DNA from: Faecalibacillus intestinalis
Lineage (GTDB): Bacteria > Bacillota_I > Bacilli_A > Erysipelotrichales > Coprobacillaceae
DNA length: 64,000 bases
Direction of reading: 5' to 3'
Assembly: GCF_003024685.1 (NCBI RefSeq)
Contig: NZ_PYLQ01000003.1
Span: 124,001 to 188,000, forward strand
The notes under the pieces are model-generated. The model had not been told where the DNA came from. It saw only the letters and a list, made by a program, of their open reading frames with translations, and did no database searches. Shown in pieces: positions 25,973 through 34,602 of the stretch. Each line of letters begins with the position of its first letter. Position 1 is the first letter of the stretch. A program made the translations under genes and the position numbers.

Positions 25973-26027
25973 TTGACAATCTTTTTTATAATTATATAAT
26001 TACCAATGATAATTAACATTGGTAATT
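25973..26027 (+). promoter_or_regulatory. marR promoter with palindromic operator
   Basis: TTGACA (25973-25978) and TATAAT (25995-26000) are 16 bases apart. AATTACCAATG (25998-26008) and CATTGGTAATT (26017-26027) form an inverted repeat with perfect 11-base arms that overlaps the -10 box and the start of transcription. It is a strong candidate for the MarR autorepression site. Confidence 0.8.
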
Positions 26028-26041
26028 AATAGGAGAAATTA

Positions 26042-26485
26042 ATGAAAAGCGAAAAAGTAAAAGAAATGTTAGATAGCTGTTACATGGCTAAAAGGATTTT
26101 AGATATGTTGCCTAAACTTCCTGAAGGAGTTTTACCATCCTATGTACGTTATTTAGAAACGATTATCGAACTTGAAGAAAAAAATCAAAAAGTGAAGGTT
26201 TCAGATGTGAGTGAAGTTTTAAATCTTCCTCGTCCGGGAGTTACACGTACAATTAATGCAATGGAAGAAAAAGGATATTTAAAAAAAGAAACAGCTAAAC
26301 ATGATGGACGTGTCACTTATGTGACCGTTACAAAAGAAGGAAAAATGATTTTTGAAAAATACAATAAAGATTATTTTCAAAAATTAGCCTTGTGTTTGAA
26401 TCATGTTTCTAATGATGAAGCAGATTGTATGATTCAAACTATTGAAAAGTTTTATGAAATTATGTGTGAAGGGAGAGAAAAATAA
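26042..26485 (+). CDS. MarR-family transcriptional regulator
   Basis: A 147-residue winged-helix regulator. The DNA-binding core reads VKVSDVSEVLNLPRPGVTRTINAMEEKGYLKKE followed by the wing DGRVTYVTVTKEGK, flanked by dimerising helices. It probably represses its own operon through the inverted repeat at 25998-26027 and controls the MATE efflux pump that follows. Its stop overlaps the pump start (TAATG). AGGAG precedes the ATG. Confidence 0.92.
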   Translation: MKSEKVKEMLDSCYMAKRILDMLPKLPEGVLPSYVRYLETIIELEEKNQKVKVSDVSEVLNLPRPGVTRTINAMEEKGYLKKETAKHDGRVTYVTVTKEGKMIFEKYNKDYFQKLALCLNHVSNDEADCMIQTIEKFYEIMCEGREK

Positions 26486-27831
26486 TGGATCACTCTAAAT
26501 CGGATTTTACACAGGGAAGTATTTTAAAAAAATTAACGTTGTTTATGATTCCTGTTTTAGGTGCGCTTATTTTACAAGCGGCTTATGGAGCGGTTGATTT
26601 ACTTGTTGTTGGAAGGTTTGGAACAACAGCAGGACTTTCAGCAGTTTCTACAGGAAGTCAAGTTTTAAACTTGATAACATTTGTGGTAACACAATTTGCG
26701 ATGGGAATTACAGTTTTAATTGCAAGATATATTGGTGAAAAGAAAATGAATTCGATTGGTGCTTTAATAGGAGGAGCAACGGTAGTTTTTGCAATTATTT
26801 CTGCAATTATATTTGTAGTTATGATTACGTTAGCATCACCAATTTCAACTTTAATGCAAGCACCTAAAGAAGCACTTGGTTTAACTGCTACTTATGTAAG
26901 AATTTGTGGGGCAGGTATTTTCTTTATTGTTGCTTATAATCTATTATCAGCAATCTTTAGAGGTTTAGGCGATAGTAAATCACCTCTTTTATTTGTGGCA
27001 GTTGCCTGTGTTATTAATATTATTGGTGATTTAGTTCTTGTTGCAGGATTACACTTAGATGCAGCAGGAGCCGCCATGGCCACTGTCTTTGCCCAAGCAA
27101 TCAGTGTTGTGTTTGCTTTAATGTTATTATTTAAAAGAAAATTACCATTTAAAATTACAAAGCATGATTTTAAAATCAATCCACATTGTGTTCAAGCTTT
27201 AAAAATTGGATTACCATTAGCGCTTCAAGAATGTTTAACACAAATTTCATTTTTAGCTTTATGTGCTTTTATTAACCGTTTAGGATTAGAAGCATCATCC
27301 GGTTATGGTGTTGCTTGTAAAATCGTTAACTTTGCCATGTTAGTACCAAGTTCATTAATGCAATCAATGGCTTCTTTTGTTGCCCAAAATGTGGGTGCTG
27401 GTGATGAAAAAAGAGCAAAACATGCAATGTTTACAGGAATGGGTATTGGCTTAATAATTGGTGTTGTTGTTTTTATCTCAGTTTTATTTAAAGGAGATTT
27501 ACTTACAAGTATTTTTACAACAGAAAAAGCCGTTATTTTACAAGGGTATGCTTATTTAAAAGGATTTGCTATTGAAACAATTGTAACAGCAGTATTATTT
27601 AGTATGGTTGGTTATTTTAACGGTCATTATCAAACGGTATGGGTCATGGTACAAGGACTTATTCAAACACTTCTTGTACGTTTACCACTTTCTTACTATA
27701 TGTCAATTCAACCTCATGCAAATTTAACAAATATTGGTTTAGCTGCACCAATTGCGACAATTGTTGGTATTATACTAAATGTATGTTTCTATATTTATTT
27801 AAGTAAAAAAATGAAAAAAGAAAATGCTTAG
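26485..27831 (+). CDS. MATE-family multidrug efflux transporter
   Basis: A 448-residue MATE protein with twelve predicted membrane helices in two similar halves; the first half starts LTLFMIPVLGALILQAAYGAVDLLVVGRFG and the second includes KIGLPLALQECLTQISFLALC. These pumps use a Na+ or H+ gradient to expel cationic drugs or metabolites. It is cotranscribed with the MarR regulator, so its expression probably rises when MarR binds a ligand. A terminator directly follows. Confidence 0.92.
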   Translation: MDHSKSDFTQGSILKKLTLFMIPVLGALILQAAYGAVDLLVVGRFGTTAGLSAVSTGSQVLNLITFVVTQFAMGITVLIARYIGEKKMNSIGALIGGATVVFAIISAIIFVVMITLASPISTLMQAPKEALGLTATYVRICGAGIFFIVAYNLLSAIFRGLGDSKSPLLFVAVACVINIIGDLVLVAGLHLDAAGAAMATVFAQAISVVFALMLLFKRKLPFKITKHDFKINPHCVQALKIGLPLALQECLTQISFLALCAFINRLGLEASSGYGVACKIVNFAMLVPSSLMQSMASFVAQNVGAGDEKRAKHAMFTGMGIGLIIGVVVFISVLFKGDLLTSIFTTEKAVILQGYAYLKGFAIETIVTAVLFSMVGYFNGHYQTVWVMVQGLIQTLLVRLPLSYYMSIQPHANLTNIGLAAPIATIVGIILNVCFYIYLSKKMKKENA

Positions 27832-27856
27832 GAAGTGTGAAAAACACTTCTTTTTT
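27832..27856 (+). terminator. Intrinsic terminator of the marR-MATE operon
   Basis: GAAGTGT (27832-27838) pairs with ACACTTC (27844-27850), loop GAAAA, followed by six T. Confidence 0.9.
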
Positions 27857-27949
27857 AATAAGAAGAATTTTTTGTGTTGGAGCTACTGTTGCCATTGCTG
27901 TTGCAATTGAAGAAGCTATAAATATTGATGAATATTTTATTGCTCTATC

Positions 27950-27995
27950 TTTACAATTACACTGAAAAATAATGGATTTTCAGTGTAATTGTAAA
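27950..27995. repeat. Perfect 19-base inverted repeat
   Basis: TTTACAATTACACTGAAAA (27950-27968) and its exact reverse complement (27977-27995) flank an eight-base loop, between the MATE operon and the convergent WYL gene. There is no T-run on either side. Just before it, 27864-27965 holds a coding-like remnant (CVGATVAIAVAIEEAINIDEYF) of unknown origin that runs into the left arm. It may end transcription, or be a small repeat element. Confidence 0.6.
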
Positions 27996-28039
27996 ACACC
28001 TGTTATAAGTATATTAGATGAAAAAATGCTGAATACGTT

Positions 28040-29050
28040 TTAATCAGCATTATTTTTATTTATAAAATTTTCCATTAAAAAATCTCTAAATTGTTTTTTA
28101 TGTACATCATTATCTGCAATTTGAATACGTCCACCAAAACCGATGATCCATGAATAAAATGTACTATTTATAATGTGTCTTACTTGGACACAATAAAGAT
28201 TTTCATTTATTTTTTTTGGATGAATATTTTTACCAAATTTATCAATCATATTGGAATAGACATTTGGTGTAAATTCAAGTTCAATAACTTCGATTTTTCC
28301 TTCACCATACATGTACGTCATATTATTGAGCTTCTTTTCAAATGAGTTTAATTGATAATCATCAAACTTTACATCACTATCTTTAACGATCTCAACATTT
28401 TTTACATAGTCTAAACGATATTGAATGCATGTATTTGGATCTTTTGCACCTTGACATAAAAGATAATATTCATTGTTAGAAAAGACAGTATCGATAGGAG
28501 CTAATTCGGTTAATTTATGTTTTTCATTAAATGTTAAAGAAGGTTTTTGATATTCAAAGCGAATTTTTTTCTTTTCTTTGATAGCTTTGGTAATGACTTC
28601 TAATTCTTGATAGAAAACTTGTTCATTTTCATTTTTAACAACATGCAGATTTAGTCTTTTTTGAAAATAAGCTTGGTTATGAATACTAAATAGATCTTGC
28701 ATTCTTTTTTTATAGTTTTCTTTTGTTTTTAAAGTAAAGAAATGAGAACTATAAACAAGATCAATAATCGCTTTGGCTTCCATTAAGTCTAGATTTGGAT
28801 TTTCATAATAAAAGTAATTATTTCTTCCTTCTTTATAAGTTTTAATGATTGTATCTTCATAATAATTATTATAGTTTTCTACAAATTTTTTAACGATTCT
28901 AAAGTCTATTTTAAAATCATAGCCTTTATCATAAATCAAATCTTGAATTTGATTAATCGTGATTGGATTTTTTTCATCACTATTTTTAATAATTAAATCA
29001 ATCACAGATATATATTTAATATATGAATCATGATCTTTATTTCTATTCAT
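28040..29050 (-). CDS. WYL-domain transcriptional regulator
   Basis: A 336-residue regulator. The N-terminal ~90 residues form a winged-helix-like domain; the middle and C-terminus (about 130-330) carry a WYL-type ligand domain (KKIRFEYQKPSL, LAPIDTVFSNNEYYLLCQG, YRLDYVKNVEIV) followed by the WCX-like end. WYL proteins bind nucleotides or nucleic acid and often repress defence genes (established for BrxR and CapW). It diverges from the NYN-domain gene and lies ~4 kb before the BREX genes. GAGGTGATTTA precedes the ATG on the minus strand. Confidence 0.85.
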   Translation of the reverse strand: MNRNKDHDSYIKYISVIDLIIKNSDEKNPITINQIQDLIYDKGYDFKIDFRIVKKFVENYNNYYEDTIIKTYKEGRNNYFYYENPNLDLMEAKAIIDLVYSSHFFTLKTKENYKKRMQDLFSIHNQAYFQKRLNLHVVKNENEQVFYQELEVITKAIKEKKKIRFEYQKPSLTFNEKHKLTELAPIDTVFSNNEYYLLCQGAKDPNTCIQYRLDYVKNVEIVKDSDVKFDDYQLNSFEKKLNNMTYMYGEGKIEVIELEFTPNVYSNMIDKFGKNIHPKKINENLYCVQVRHIINSTFYSWIIGFGGRIQIADNDVHKKQFRDFLMENFINKNNAD

Positions 29051-29089
29051 TTAAATCACCTCGTATCAATATCATAAACGAAAACATTC

Positions 29090-29121
29090 GCTAATACCTG
29101 CTTATATAAGACGGTATTAGC
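29090..29121. promoter_or_regulatory. Inverted repeat between divergent WYL and NYN genes
   Basis: GCTAATACC (29090-29098) and GGTATTAGC (29113-29121) are perfect 9-base arms with a 14-base spacer, followed by TTTTTT on the + strand. A TATAAT (29135-29140) lies downstream for the NYN gene. It may be the operator of the WYL protein or a leader terminator of the NYN gene. Confidence 0.5.
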
Positions 29122-29165
29122 TTTTTTATCATTATATAATAGATTCAAAGAAAAGGGGGATTTGC

Positions 29166-30029
29166 ATGTTAAAAAGAATCATAAATAAAATCAAATATCA
29201 TTTGATTAAAGAAATTGTTTTAGTGGATAGTGAAAATATTGGTTATCAAATACCAGAAGAAATACCCAAGCATACATTAGTTTATCTTTTTATTAGTGAT
29301 CCGTATATTGATGAAGACTATAAAAATAATAAACATATAAAACTTATCAATATTTCAAATATCAGAAAAGAATGTATAACGAAAAATATTATGGATTTTT
29401 GTATTGTTGCAGAACTTACAAATTTACTTTCTTATGTTTCAAAGAAAACAAGAATTGTCATTTGTTCAAAAGATAGAGGTTATGATGCAAGTATCTTATA
29501 TTTAAAAGAAAAATATCCAAAACAATTAGTTTCAAGACATCCAGGATCATTTTGTTATTATTATAATGAAGGAAATGAGGATTACCTTTCTATTATGTCA
29601 AAGACAAATGATTCTTTAAGAAAGAAAATATTAAGTTATACATGTATGGATTCTTTGAAAAATGCTTTAAGTAAAAATGAAAAGAAATTATTTGTTGTAG
29701 AAGAATATATTAATACAATTGGTATGGTTAAAACATTTATTGAATTTGATATTTATCAAATGAGTTACGAACTTTATTATTCTGGAACACATGTTGGATC
29801 TTTTGAAAATAAAGAAGATGCTTTCTATGAATATCACCAATGTATTGCAAAAATTCATCATATTTATGATAAATATGAATCTCATGAAAGATTTCTAAAA
29901 TCAAGACATCTTCATATTAGACATTATATTGAAGAAGCATCAATACAAAATCTACCATTAGAAGAATGTTTAATTAATCATTTAGGAAAGGAACAAGGAC
30001 ATTTTGTTTATAAAGAATATGTTAGTTAG
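29166..30029 (+). CDS. NYN/PIN-like domain protein, candidate nuclease
   Basis: A 287-residue protein. The N-terminal half looks like a NYN/PIN-like RNase fold: a first strand with an acidic residue IVLVDSENIG (about 17-26), a central MDFCIVAELTNLL with Asp, and the strand RIVICSKDRGYDASILYL with the conserved Asp after SKD. These acidic residues would bind the catalytic metal. The C-terminal half (about 150-287) is helical and charged and matches no family I recognise. The divergent WYL regulator suggests it is kept repressed and may be toxic. GGGGGA lies before the ATG. Confidence 0.65.
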   Translation: MLKRIINKIKYHLIKEIVLVDSENIGYQIPEEIPKHTLVYLFISDPYIDEDYKNNKHIKLINISNIRKECITKNIMDFCIVAELTNLLSYVSKKTRIVICSKDRGYDASILYLKEKYPKQLVSRHPGSFCYYYNEGNEDYLSIMSKTNDSLRKKILSYTCMDSLKNALSKNEKKLFVVEEYINTIGMVKTFIEFDIYQMSYELYYSGTHVGSFENKEDAFYEYHQCIAKIHHIYDKYESHERFLKSRHLHIRHYIEEASIQNLPLEECLINHLGKEQGHFVYKEYVS

Positions 30030-30040
30030 GAAAAAATATT

Positions 30041-30700
30041 ATGGAAAGAACAATAAGAGTAACAGGTAAAGGAAAACTTGCAGTCAAACCAGATTTAATA
30101 GAGTTAACTTTATCAATAAAAGATATAAAAAAAGAATACGATGAGCTACTAAAAAGATCGTCAAGTGCGACAAATGAAGTAAAAGAATTACTTGAAAAAA
30201 TTGGCTTTGAACGAAAAAATATCAAAACAAAAAGTTTTGATATCAATATAGAATATGATAGTTATAGAGATAAAAATGATAAATGGGTTGAAGAATTTAA
30301 AGGGTATAGTTTTATTCATAAGATGAAAATAGAATTTGAAGCAAATAATAAAATGCTAGGCCGTGTTTTATATACATTATCTAAAAGTACGTCTTATCCA
30401 TCATTTTCTATATCATATACAGTATCAAATCCAGAAAAATATAAAAATAAATTATTAGAAAACGCCATTAATAATTCTAAGGAAAAAGCAATTGTTCTAG
30501 CAAATGCTTCAGGTGTTAAATTAGGAAATATTCTATCAATAGATTATTCGTGGAGTGAACTTAGAATATCGTCATCACCATTTGAAAACAAGAAATGGTT
30601 CTTTGAAGAAGATAATGATGAATCTGATTATGTAATAGATGTAGAAATAGATGATATAGATGTTACAGACACAGTAACAGTTATTTGGAATATAGAATAA
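30041..30700 (+). CDS. SIMPL-domain (DUF541) protein
   Basis: A 219-residue SIMPL/DUF541 protein: it begins RTIRVTGKGKLAVKPDLIELTLSI, has the repeated central region VKELLEKIGFERKNIKT, and ends DVTDTVTVIWNIE. No signal peptide is seen, so unlike many relatives it is probably cytoplasmic. The molecular role is unknown. It starts 11 bases after the NYN gene stop and may be cotranscribed with it. Confidence 0.8.
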   Translation: MERTIRVTGKGKLAVKPDLIELTLSIKDIKKEYDELLKRSSSATNEVKELLEKIGFERKNIKTKSFDINIEYDSYRDKNDKWVEEFKGYSFIHKMKIEFEANNKMLGRVLYTLSKSTSYPSFSISYTVSNPEKYKNKLLENAINNSKEKAIVLANASGVKLGNILSIDYSWSELRISSSPFENKKWFFEEDNDESDYVIDVEIDDIDVTDTVTVIWNIE

Positions 30701-30714
30701 AGAAGTGATAGACT

Positions 30715-30813
30715 ATGTGGACAATATTTAAATTGTTTTTTTACATCATTATTTTGCCATTAAGAGCAATATGGTGTTTGTTGATGTCACTGTGTGGAAT
30801 GTATAAGAGATAG
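30715..30813 (+). CDS. Possible 32-residue membrane peptide
   Basis: A short frame MWTIFKLFFYIIILPLRAIW with one hydrophobic helix and a Cys/Arg tail begins 14 bases after the SIMPL stop. A weak GAAGTGATAG lies upstream. Tiny hydrophobic proteins of this kind are common in Firmicutes but the call is weak. The stretch 30814-30957 that follows holds nothing I can name. Confidence 0.4.
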   Translation: MWTIFKLFFYIIILPLRAIWCLLMSLCGMYKR

Positions 30814-30957
30814 AAAACAAGTATAATTGGTGTGTTTTGATTTAAAGAAATTATTGATTTATTAAAAAAGAGCTTTAAACGAAATTACTAAGATATGATG
30901 AAAATGAAGAATTTAATGATATAATTGATATTAGTTAAATAGAATTTAGGTGAAATT

Positions 30958-32970
30958 ATGAAAGAGTTTGAAATATCTGAAAAGGTTTATAACGAAATAT
31001 TAAATTCAAAAATTGTAATTTTTGTTTTACTTGGATATATAGATTCAAAAGGAAATGTGTGTAATAAAAAATTAATTGATTTATTACCTACTTATAAAAG
31101 AAAAGAATTAACTGAGTATTATGAGATTAATATTAATGAATTAGCTAATGAAAATGAGGTGATATTTACCTGTGATGATAAAGATCCTGTTTATTGCATG
31201 TTTAAATCAAAATTTATGAAATCTGAAAAAGGGTACACAAGAAGTATAAAATATGTTATGCCCAAAAAGGAATGGGAAAAATCTCTAGAAAAAGAGAAAG
31301 AAGTATTTTTCAAGAATAAAGAAAAATTTTCTGAAAGAGTAGAAGATAACAAACATAATAGTACAGACTTATCTTATATTAATTTTGAAAATAGTGATAA
31401 ATTAATATCTTCTCATGTAGAAATAATGAATGATGTTTTTCTTATAGAATTACCAAAAAATATAAAAAAAAACACATTAAAAGATAATTTAAAAACCATT
31501 AAGTACCTTATTAATAAAAATGATATCTATTATGTTAATGATATTAAAATAAAATGCTTTACTAAAAAAAATTGCATAGTTGGAAAAATATTAAAAAAAA
31601 TTACATTCAAAAAAAATATAGCATTTAAATCAAATCATTTAATCTTTTTTCCTATATCAAGCTTGTATAGTGGCACACGTTATTTGTTTTTGAATTTAAA
31701 GAATTCCATTCAAAAAGAACAGAATAATTTAACTTCAGTAGATTTTTTCTGTGACAAAGAAGTCATCGATAAAGTGCTTTGTCAAAAAAATATTAATATC
31801 AAATATAATAGTAAATTAATAACACTTATTCCAAAAATACAAAATATATGTTTTACCTCAGCAAGTAAATCATACTATTATAAATTGCAAAATGTTCAAT
31901 TTTTAAATAATTATATTCGATTGAATTTAGAAAAAACTACAGCTGCTGATTTTCTTAACAAAACTGATTTTATAGTTTTTAAACTAATAAAAATGTCTGA
32001 TTGTTATACAGCACAATTACAAACATCGGATAATAAATTTAAAACGGACAAAAATTCTAAAAGTGAAGTGAATAATTATAAAACCAATATAAAATCTAAG
32101 CATAATAAAACTTCTAAAAGAAAAACGGCAATAGAAAATAATTGTTCTGTCAAATATGTGGGAGATGTTCTATTTATTCGTTGCAAAGCTCCTTCTTTTT
32201 TCCACGCTATAAAAAATGGAGAAATTACCGAATTGAATCTTATAAAATATAAACATAACCTAATCTCTAGTCGATATTTAGAAAATGTCAAAACTGTTAT
32301 CAGCTATCCAGAATTAGAAGCGATTCATTGTAAATCGACACTAAGAGATGGACTTGTTCATTTTCAATTACATAATGATGATATAGAAAAGAAACCAATA
32401 CTTATAAAACAATATAATTATTCGTATGATTATTTTGCGTTTTTTAATTCAAAAGAAACAAAAGAAAAGCTACAACTTATCAAATCATCAAATAATCATG
32501 CAACCAAACATCATAATGTAATAGAAAATGAGATACAAATGGTTTATTTTGATAAGAAATTCGAAAAATATAGCACAATAAAAATTATAGCGTTTTATTG
32601 TCGAAATTGTGGTATGTATTTTTGCTATTATGAACAATTTTTAGCAGAATTAAAACGGCTTGGACTTACACTAAATGACTTTCTTGGAAAATTTTATGAT
32701 GAAAATAATACGAATTTGACTTTACAAGTAAACTCCTTAAATGTTAAATCTATACTTACTAAATATGGATATAGTGTTTCTAAGCAAAAGGGATTATCTT
32801 CAGCAAAAAGATACCAAATTCTTTCATTCATTATAGATAAAAATATTATGACAAAAGCACACGTTATTTCACATATTCAATATTTGATTCATTATAATGG
32901 GAAGAAAAACTCTAATAAAGATGCAGTTGTGAAATGGAAAGAAGATATTGAAAATATTACATTTAAATAA
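30958..32970 (+). CDS. Unknown 670-residue protein upstream of BREX
   Basis: A large Lys/Asn-rich soluble protein that I do not recognise as a named family. A short CxxC element (FYCRNCGMYFCYYEQF, about 545-560) lies near the C-terminus. The last ~90 residues (LNVKSILTKYGYSVSKQKGL, SSAKRYQILSFIIDKNIM, VVKWKEDIENI) resemble a C-terminal module seen in other uncharacterised clostridial proteins. It has no membrane segment or clear catalytic motif. It stands between the SIMPL gene and the BREX regulator, separated from the latter by ~230 bases with a new promoter, so it is a separate unit. A role in defence is only suggested by position. Confidence 0.6.
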   Translation: MKEFEISEKVYNEILNSKIVIFVLLGYIDSKGNVCNKKLIDLLPTYKRKELTEYYEININELANENEVIFTCDDKDPVYCMFKSKFMKSEKGYTRSIKYVMPKKEWEKSLEKEKEVFFKNKEKFSERVEDNKHNSTDLSYINFENSDKLISSHVEIMNDVFLIELPKNIKKNTLKDNLKTIKYLINKNDIYYVNDIKIKCFTKKNCIVGKILKKITFKKNIAFKSNHLIFFPISSLYSGTRYLFLNLKNSIQKEQNNLTSVDFFCDKEVIDKVLCQKNINIKYNSKLITLIPKIQNICFTSASKSYYYKLQNVQFLNNYIRLNLEKTTAADFLNKTDFIVFKLIKMSDCYTAQLQTSDNKFKTDKNSKSEVNNYKTNIKSKHNKTSKRKTAIENNCSVKYVGDVLFIRCKAPSFFHAIKNGEITELNLIKYKHNLISSRYLENVKTVISYPELEAIHCKSTLRDGLVHFQLHNDDIEKKPILIKQYNYSYDYFAFFNSKETKEKLQLIKSSNNHATKHHNVIENEIQMVYFDKKFEKYSTIKIIAFYCRNCGMYFCYYEQFLAELKRLGLTLNDFLGKFYDENNTNLTLQVNSLNVKSILTKYGYSVSKQKGLSSAKRYQILSFIIDKNIMTKAHVISHIQYLIHYNGKKNSNKDAVVKWKEDIENITFK

Positions 32971-33137
32971 AGGTGTAAGGTATATGTCGAAAGTTGGTCA
33001 ACAAATAGAAATTATTTCTTATTAAAATGACACAATATTGATATTTGATTTGACTAGAAATAATAACGAAAATTATTAATTTGTAAAAATAAATTTCATA
33101 AATAAAAAAAATATTGTACTTCTGCAAGGAAGATTGT

Positions 33138-33165
33138 TCATATTTAAATAAAATAATTGTATAAT
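33138..33165 (+). promoter_or_regulatory. Promoter of the BREX operon
   Basis: TTCATA (33138-33143) and TATAAT (33160-33165) with 16 bases between lie 38 bases before the XRE gene; TTGTTC at 33134 is an alternative -35. The preceding 32971-33130 is AT-rich and shows no gene. Confidence 0.5.
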
Positions 33166-33202
33166 TAAATTATAAATCTTAAAGAAGGCAGAGGAATGAA
33201 AA

Positions 33203-33424
33203 ATGGATGTGAATTATAATAAATTCTTTAAACTGTTAATTGATAAAGGCTTGAAAAAAATGGAATTTGCTAAGATGGCAGGAATAAGTGCTAATACGAT
33301 GGCAAAGCTTTCTAAAAACGAAAATGTGTCTTTAGATGTATTATCGAAAATTTGTCGAACACTTAATTGTAAAATGGATGATATCTTAGAAGTGTTACCT
33401 GAAGAAAGCAGAGGGGAAAATTAG
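33203..33424 (+). CDS. Small XRE-family regulator of BREX
   Basis: A 73-residue single-domain helix-turn-helix protein of the YozG type: MEFAKMAGISANTMAKLSKNENVSLDVLSKICRTLNCKMDDIL covers the five helices of the XRE domain. It is the first gene of the BREX operon, and its stop TAG overlaps the GTG start of brxA. It is probably the autoregulator that limits BREX expression. The ATG at 33203 has GAGG about eleven bases upstream. Confidence 0.88.
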   Translation: MDVNYNKFFKLLIDKGLKKMEFAKMAGISANTMAKLSKNENVSLDVLSKICRTLNCKMDDILEVLPEESRGEN

Positions 33425-34023
33425 TGAATATTCATACATCATATCGAACAATTACAAGAGAACAATTTTTATTTCATGAAATGCGAATTGTTGCAAAATT
33501 ATTAATTGCAGGGAAGAATGACAAACAAATTATAGATGAGGTTGTTTCGAAAAACTTATTTCAATACCCTACAGAAAAATCATTAAATAATATAACAAAA
33601 GTTTGCTTAGCGAGATTTCATGAAACAAATAGCAATGAACTTATTAATATTGTAGCAAATGCATCAGCTGATGCAGCAAAACAAGCATGTTTATTTTTAA
33701 TGATGAATTATTATCGACTCGTTTGGGATTTTATGACTACTGTTATTGGCGAAAAATTTAGAACAAAAGATACTACTTTAACTAAAGTTGATTTCAATTC
33801 GTTTTTTACAAGGCTACAAGAGCAAAATGAAACAGTCGCTTCTTGGAGTGATACAACGATTATTAAATGCAAACAAGTTTTAAAGAAAATATTAGTCGAA
33901 AATGGTTATTTAGATAACGTTAGATCACAAATATTAAATCCTATTTTAATAGATTTTGATGTAAAAGAAGTAATAGAAAATATAAATCATAAAGATGCGT
34001 TGATTGCATTTTGCTGTTTGTAA
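33424..34023 (+). CDS. brxA: BrxA (DUF1819), BREX protein
   Basis: A 199-residue helical DUF1819 protein, known as BrxA, a small DNA-binding-like component of type I BREX phage-exclusion systems. Features include YRTITREQFLFHEMRIVAKLL at the start and FLMMNYYRLVWDFMTTVIGEKF in the middle. The GTG start shares its G with the XRE stop. It is followed by brxB with a small overlap of frames; the true brxB ATG lies 11 bases after the brxA stop. The family is defined mainly by its place in BREX operons, which fits here. Confidence 0.92.
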   Translation: MNIHTSYRTITREQFLFHEMRIVAKLLIAGKNDKQIIDEVVSKNLFQYPTEKSLNNITKVCLARFHETNSNELINIVANASADAAKQACLFLMMNYYRLVWDFMTTVIGEKFRTKDTTLTKVDFNSFFTRLQEQNETVASWSDTTIIKCKQVLKKILVENGYLDNVRSQILNPILIDFDVKEVIENINHKDALIAFCCL

Positions 34024-34034
34024 GGAGAATTGTC

Positions 34035-34589
34035 ATGTCAAGTATTACAGAAAGATTAGATGAACTTAGAAAAAGAATACAAGAAGAAGATTTTCTAAAA
34101 GGAAAAGGATTGAGTAATGAAGTTAATATACGAATATTTTGTTATGATCCTAAAAATGAAATGGTTGTTCGTTACTTTGTAGAACAACTAAGTAGTATGG
34201 ATTTAAAAAGCAATGTACAAATTGTAGATTTATATGAAACTTTCCTATCTATATGCGAGGATAAACGTATTTTAAATCGTATTCCTCAACTAGAAGAAAA
34301 ACGAGGTAAAGAATTCTTAGAAAAGCAATTTGAAAAAACATGTGATGCAAAAACATTCGCTAAAAAGGTAATAGATAGTTTTGATGGTAATAATGACTTA
34401 TTAATGATTACAGGAGTTGGTAAAGCATTTCCGTTCATGAGAGTGCATGCATTACTCAATGCTTTACAAGAAGATTTTAATGAAAAGCCAATCGTTGTTT
34501 TATATCCAGGAGCATTCGATGGCCATTATGTAAAGCTATTTAATAGACTCAAATCTAATGAATATTATAGAGCATTCAATATGATATAA
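34035..34589 (+). CDS. brxB: BrxB (DUF1788), BREX protein
   Basis: A 184-residue DUF1788 protein, BrxB. It reads SSITERLDELRKRIQEEDFL, VNIRIFCYDPKNEMVVRYF, LLMITGVGKAFPFMRVHALLNAL and ends with VVLYPGAFDGHYVKLFNRL, all typical. Its exact role in BREX is unknown; it is needed for full protection in studied systems. ATG 34035 with AAGGAG upstream is chosen over an earlier in-frame start inside brxA. brxC starts 13 bases after its stop. Confidence 0.92.
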   Translation: MSSITERLDELRKRIQEEDFLKGKGLSNEVNIRIFCYDPKNEMVVRYFVEQLSSMDLKSNVQIVDLYETFLSICEDKRILNRIPQLEEKRGKEFLEKQFEKTCDAKTFAKKVIDSFDGNNDLLMITGVGKAFPFMRVHALLNALQEDFNEKPIVVLYPGAFDGHYVKLFNRLKSNEYYRAFNMI

Positions 34590-34602
34590 GGAGATAAGGA
34601 TA

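Noticed and set aside
32984-33025. A short ORF after the 670-residue protein
   Set aside because: Only 13 codons with no ribosome site or homologue.
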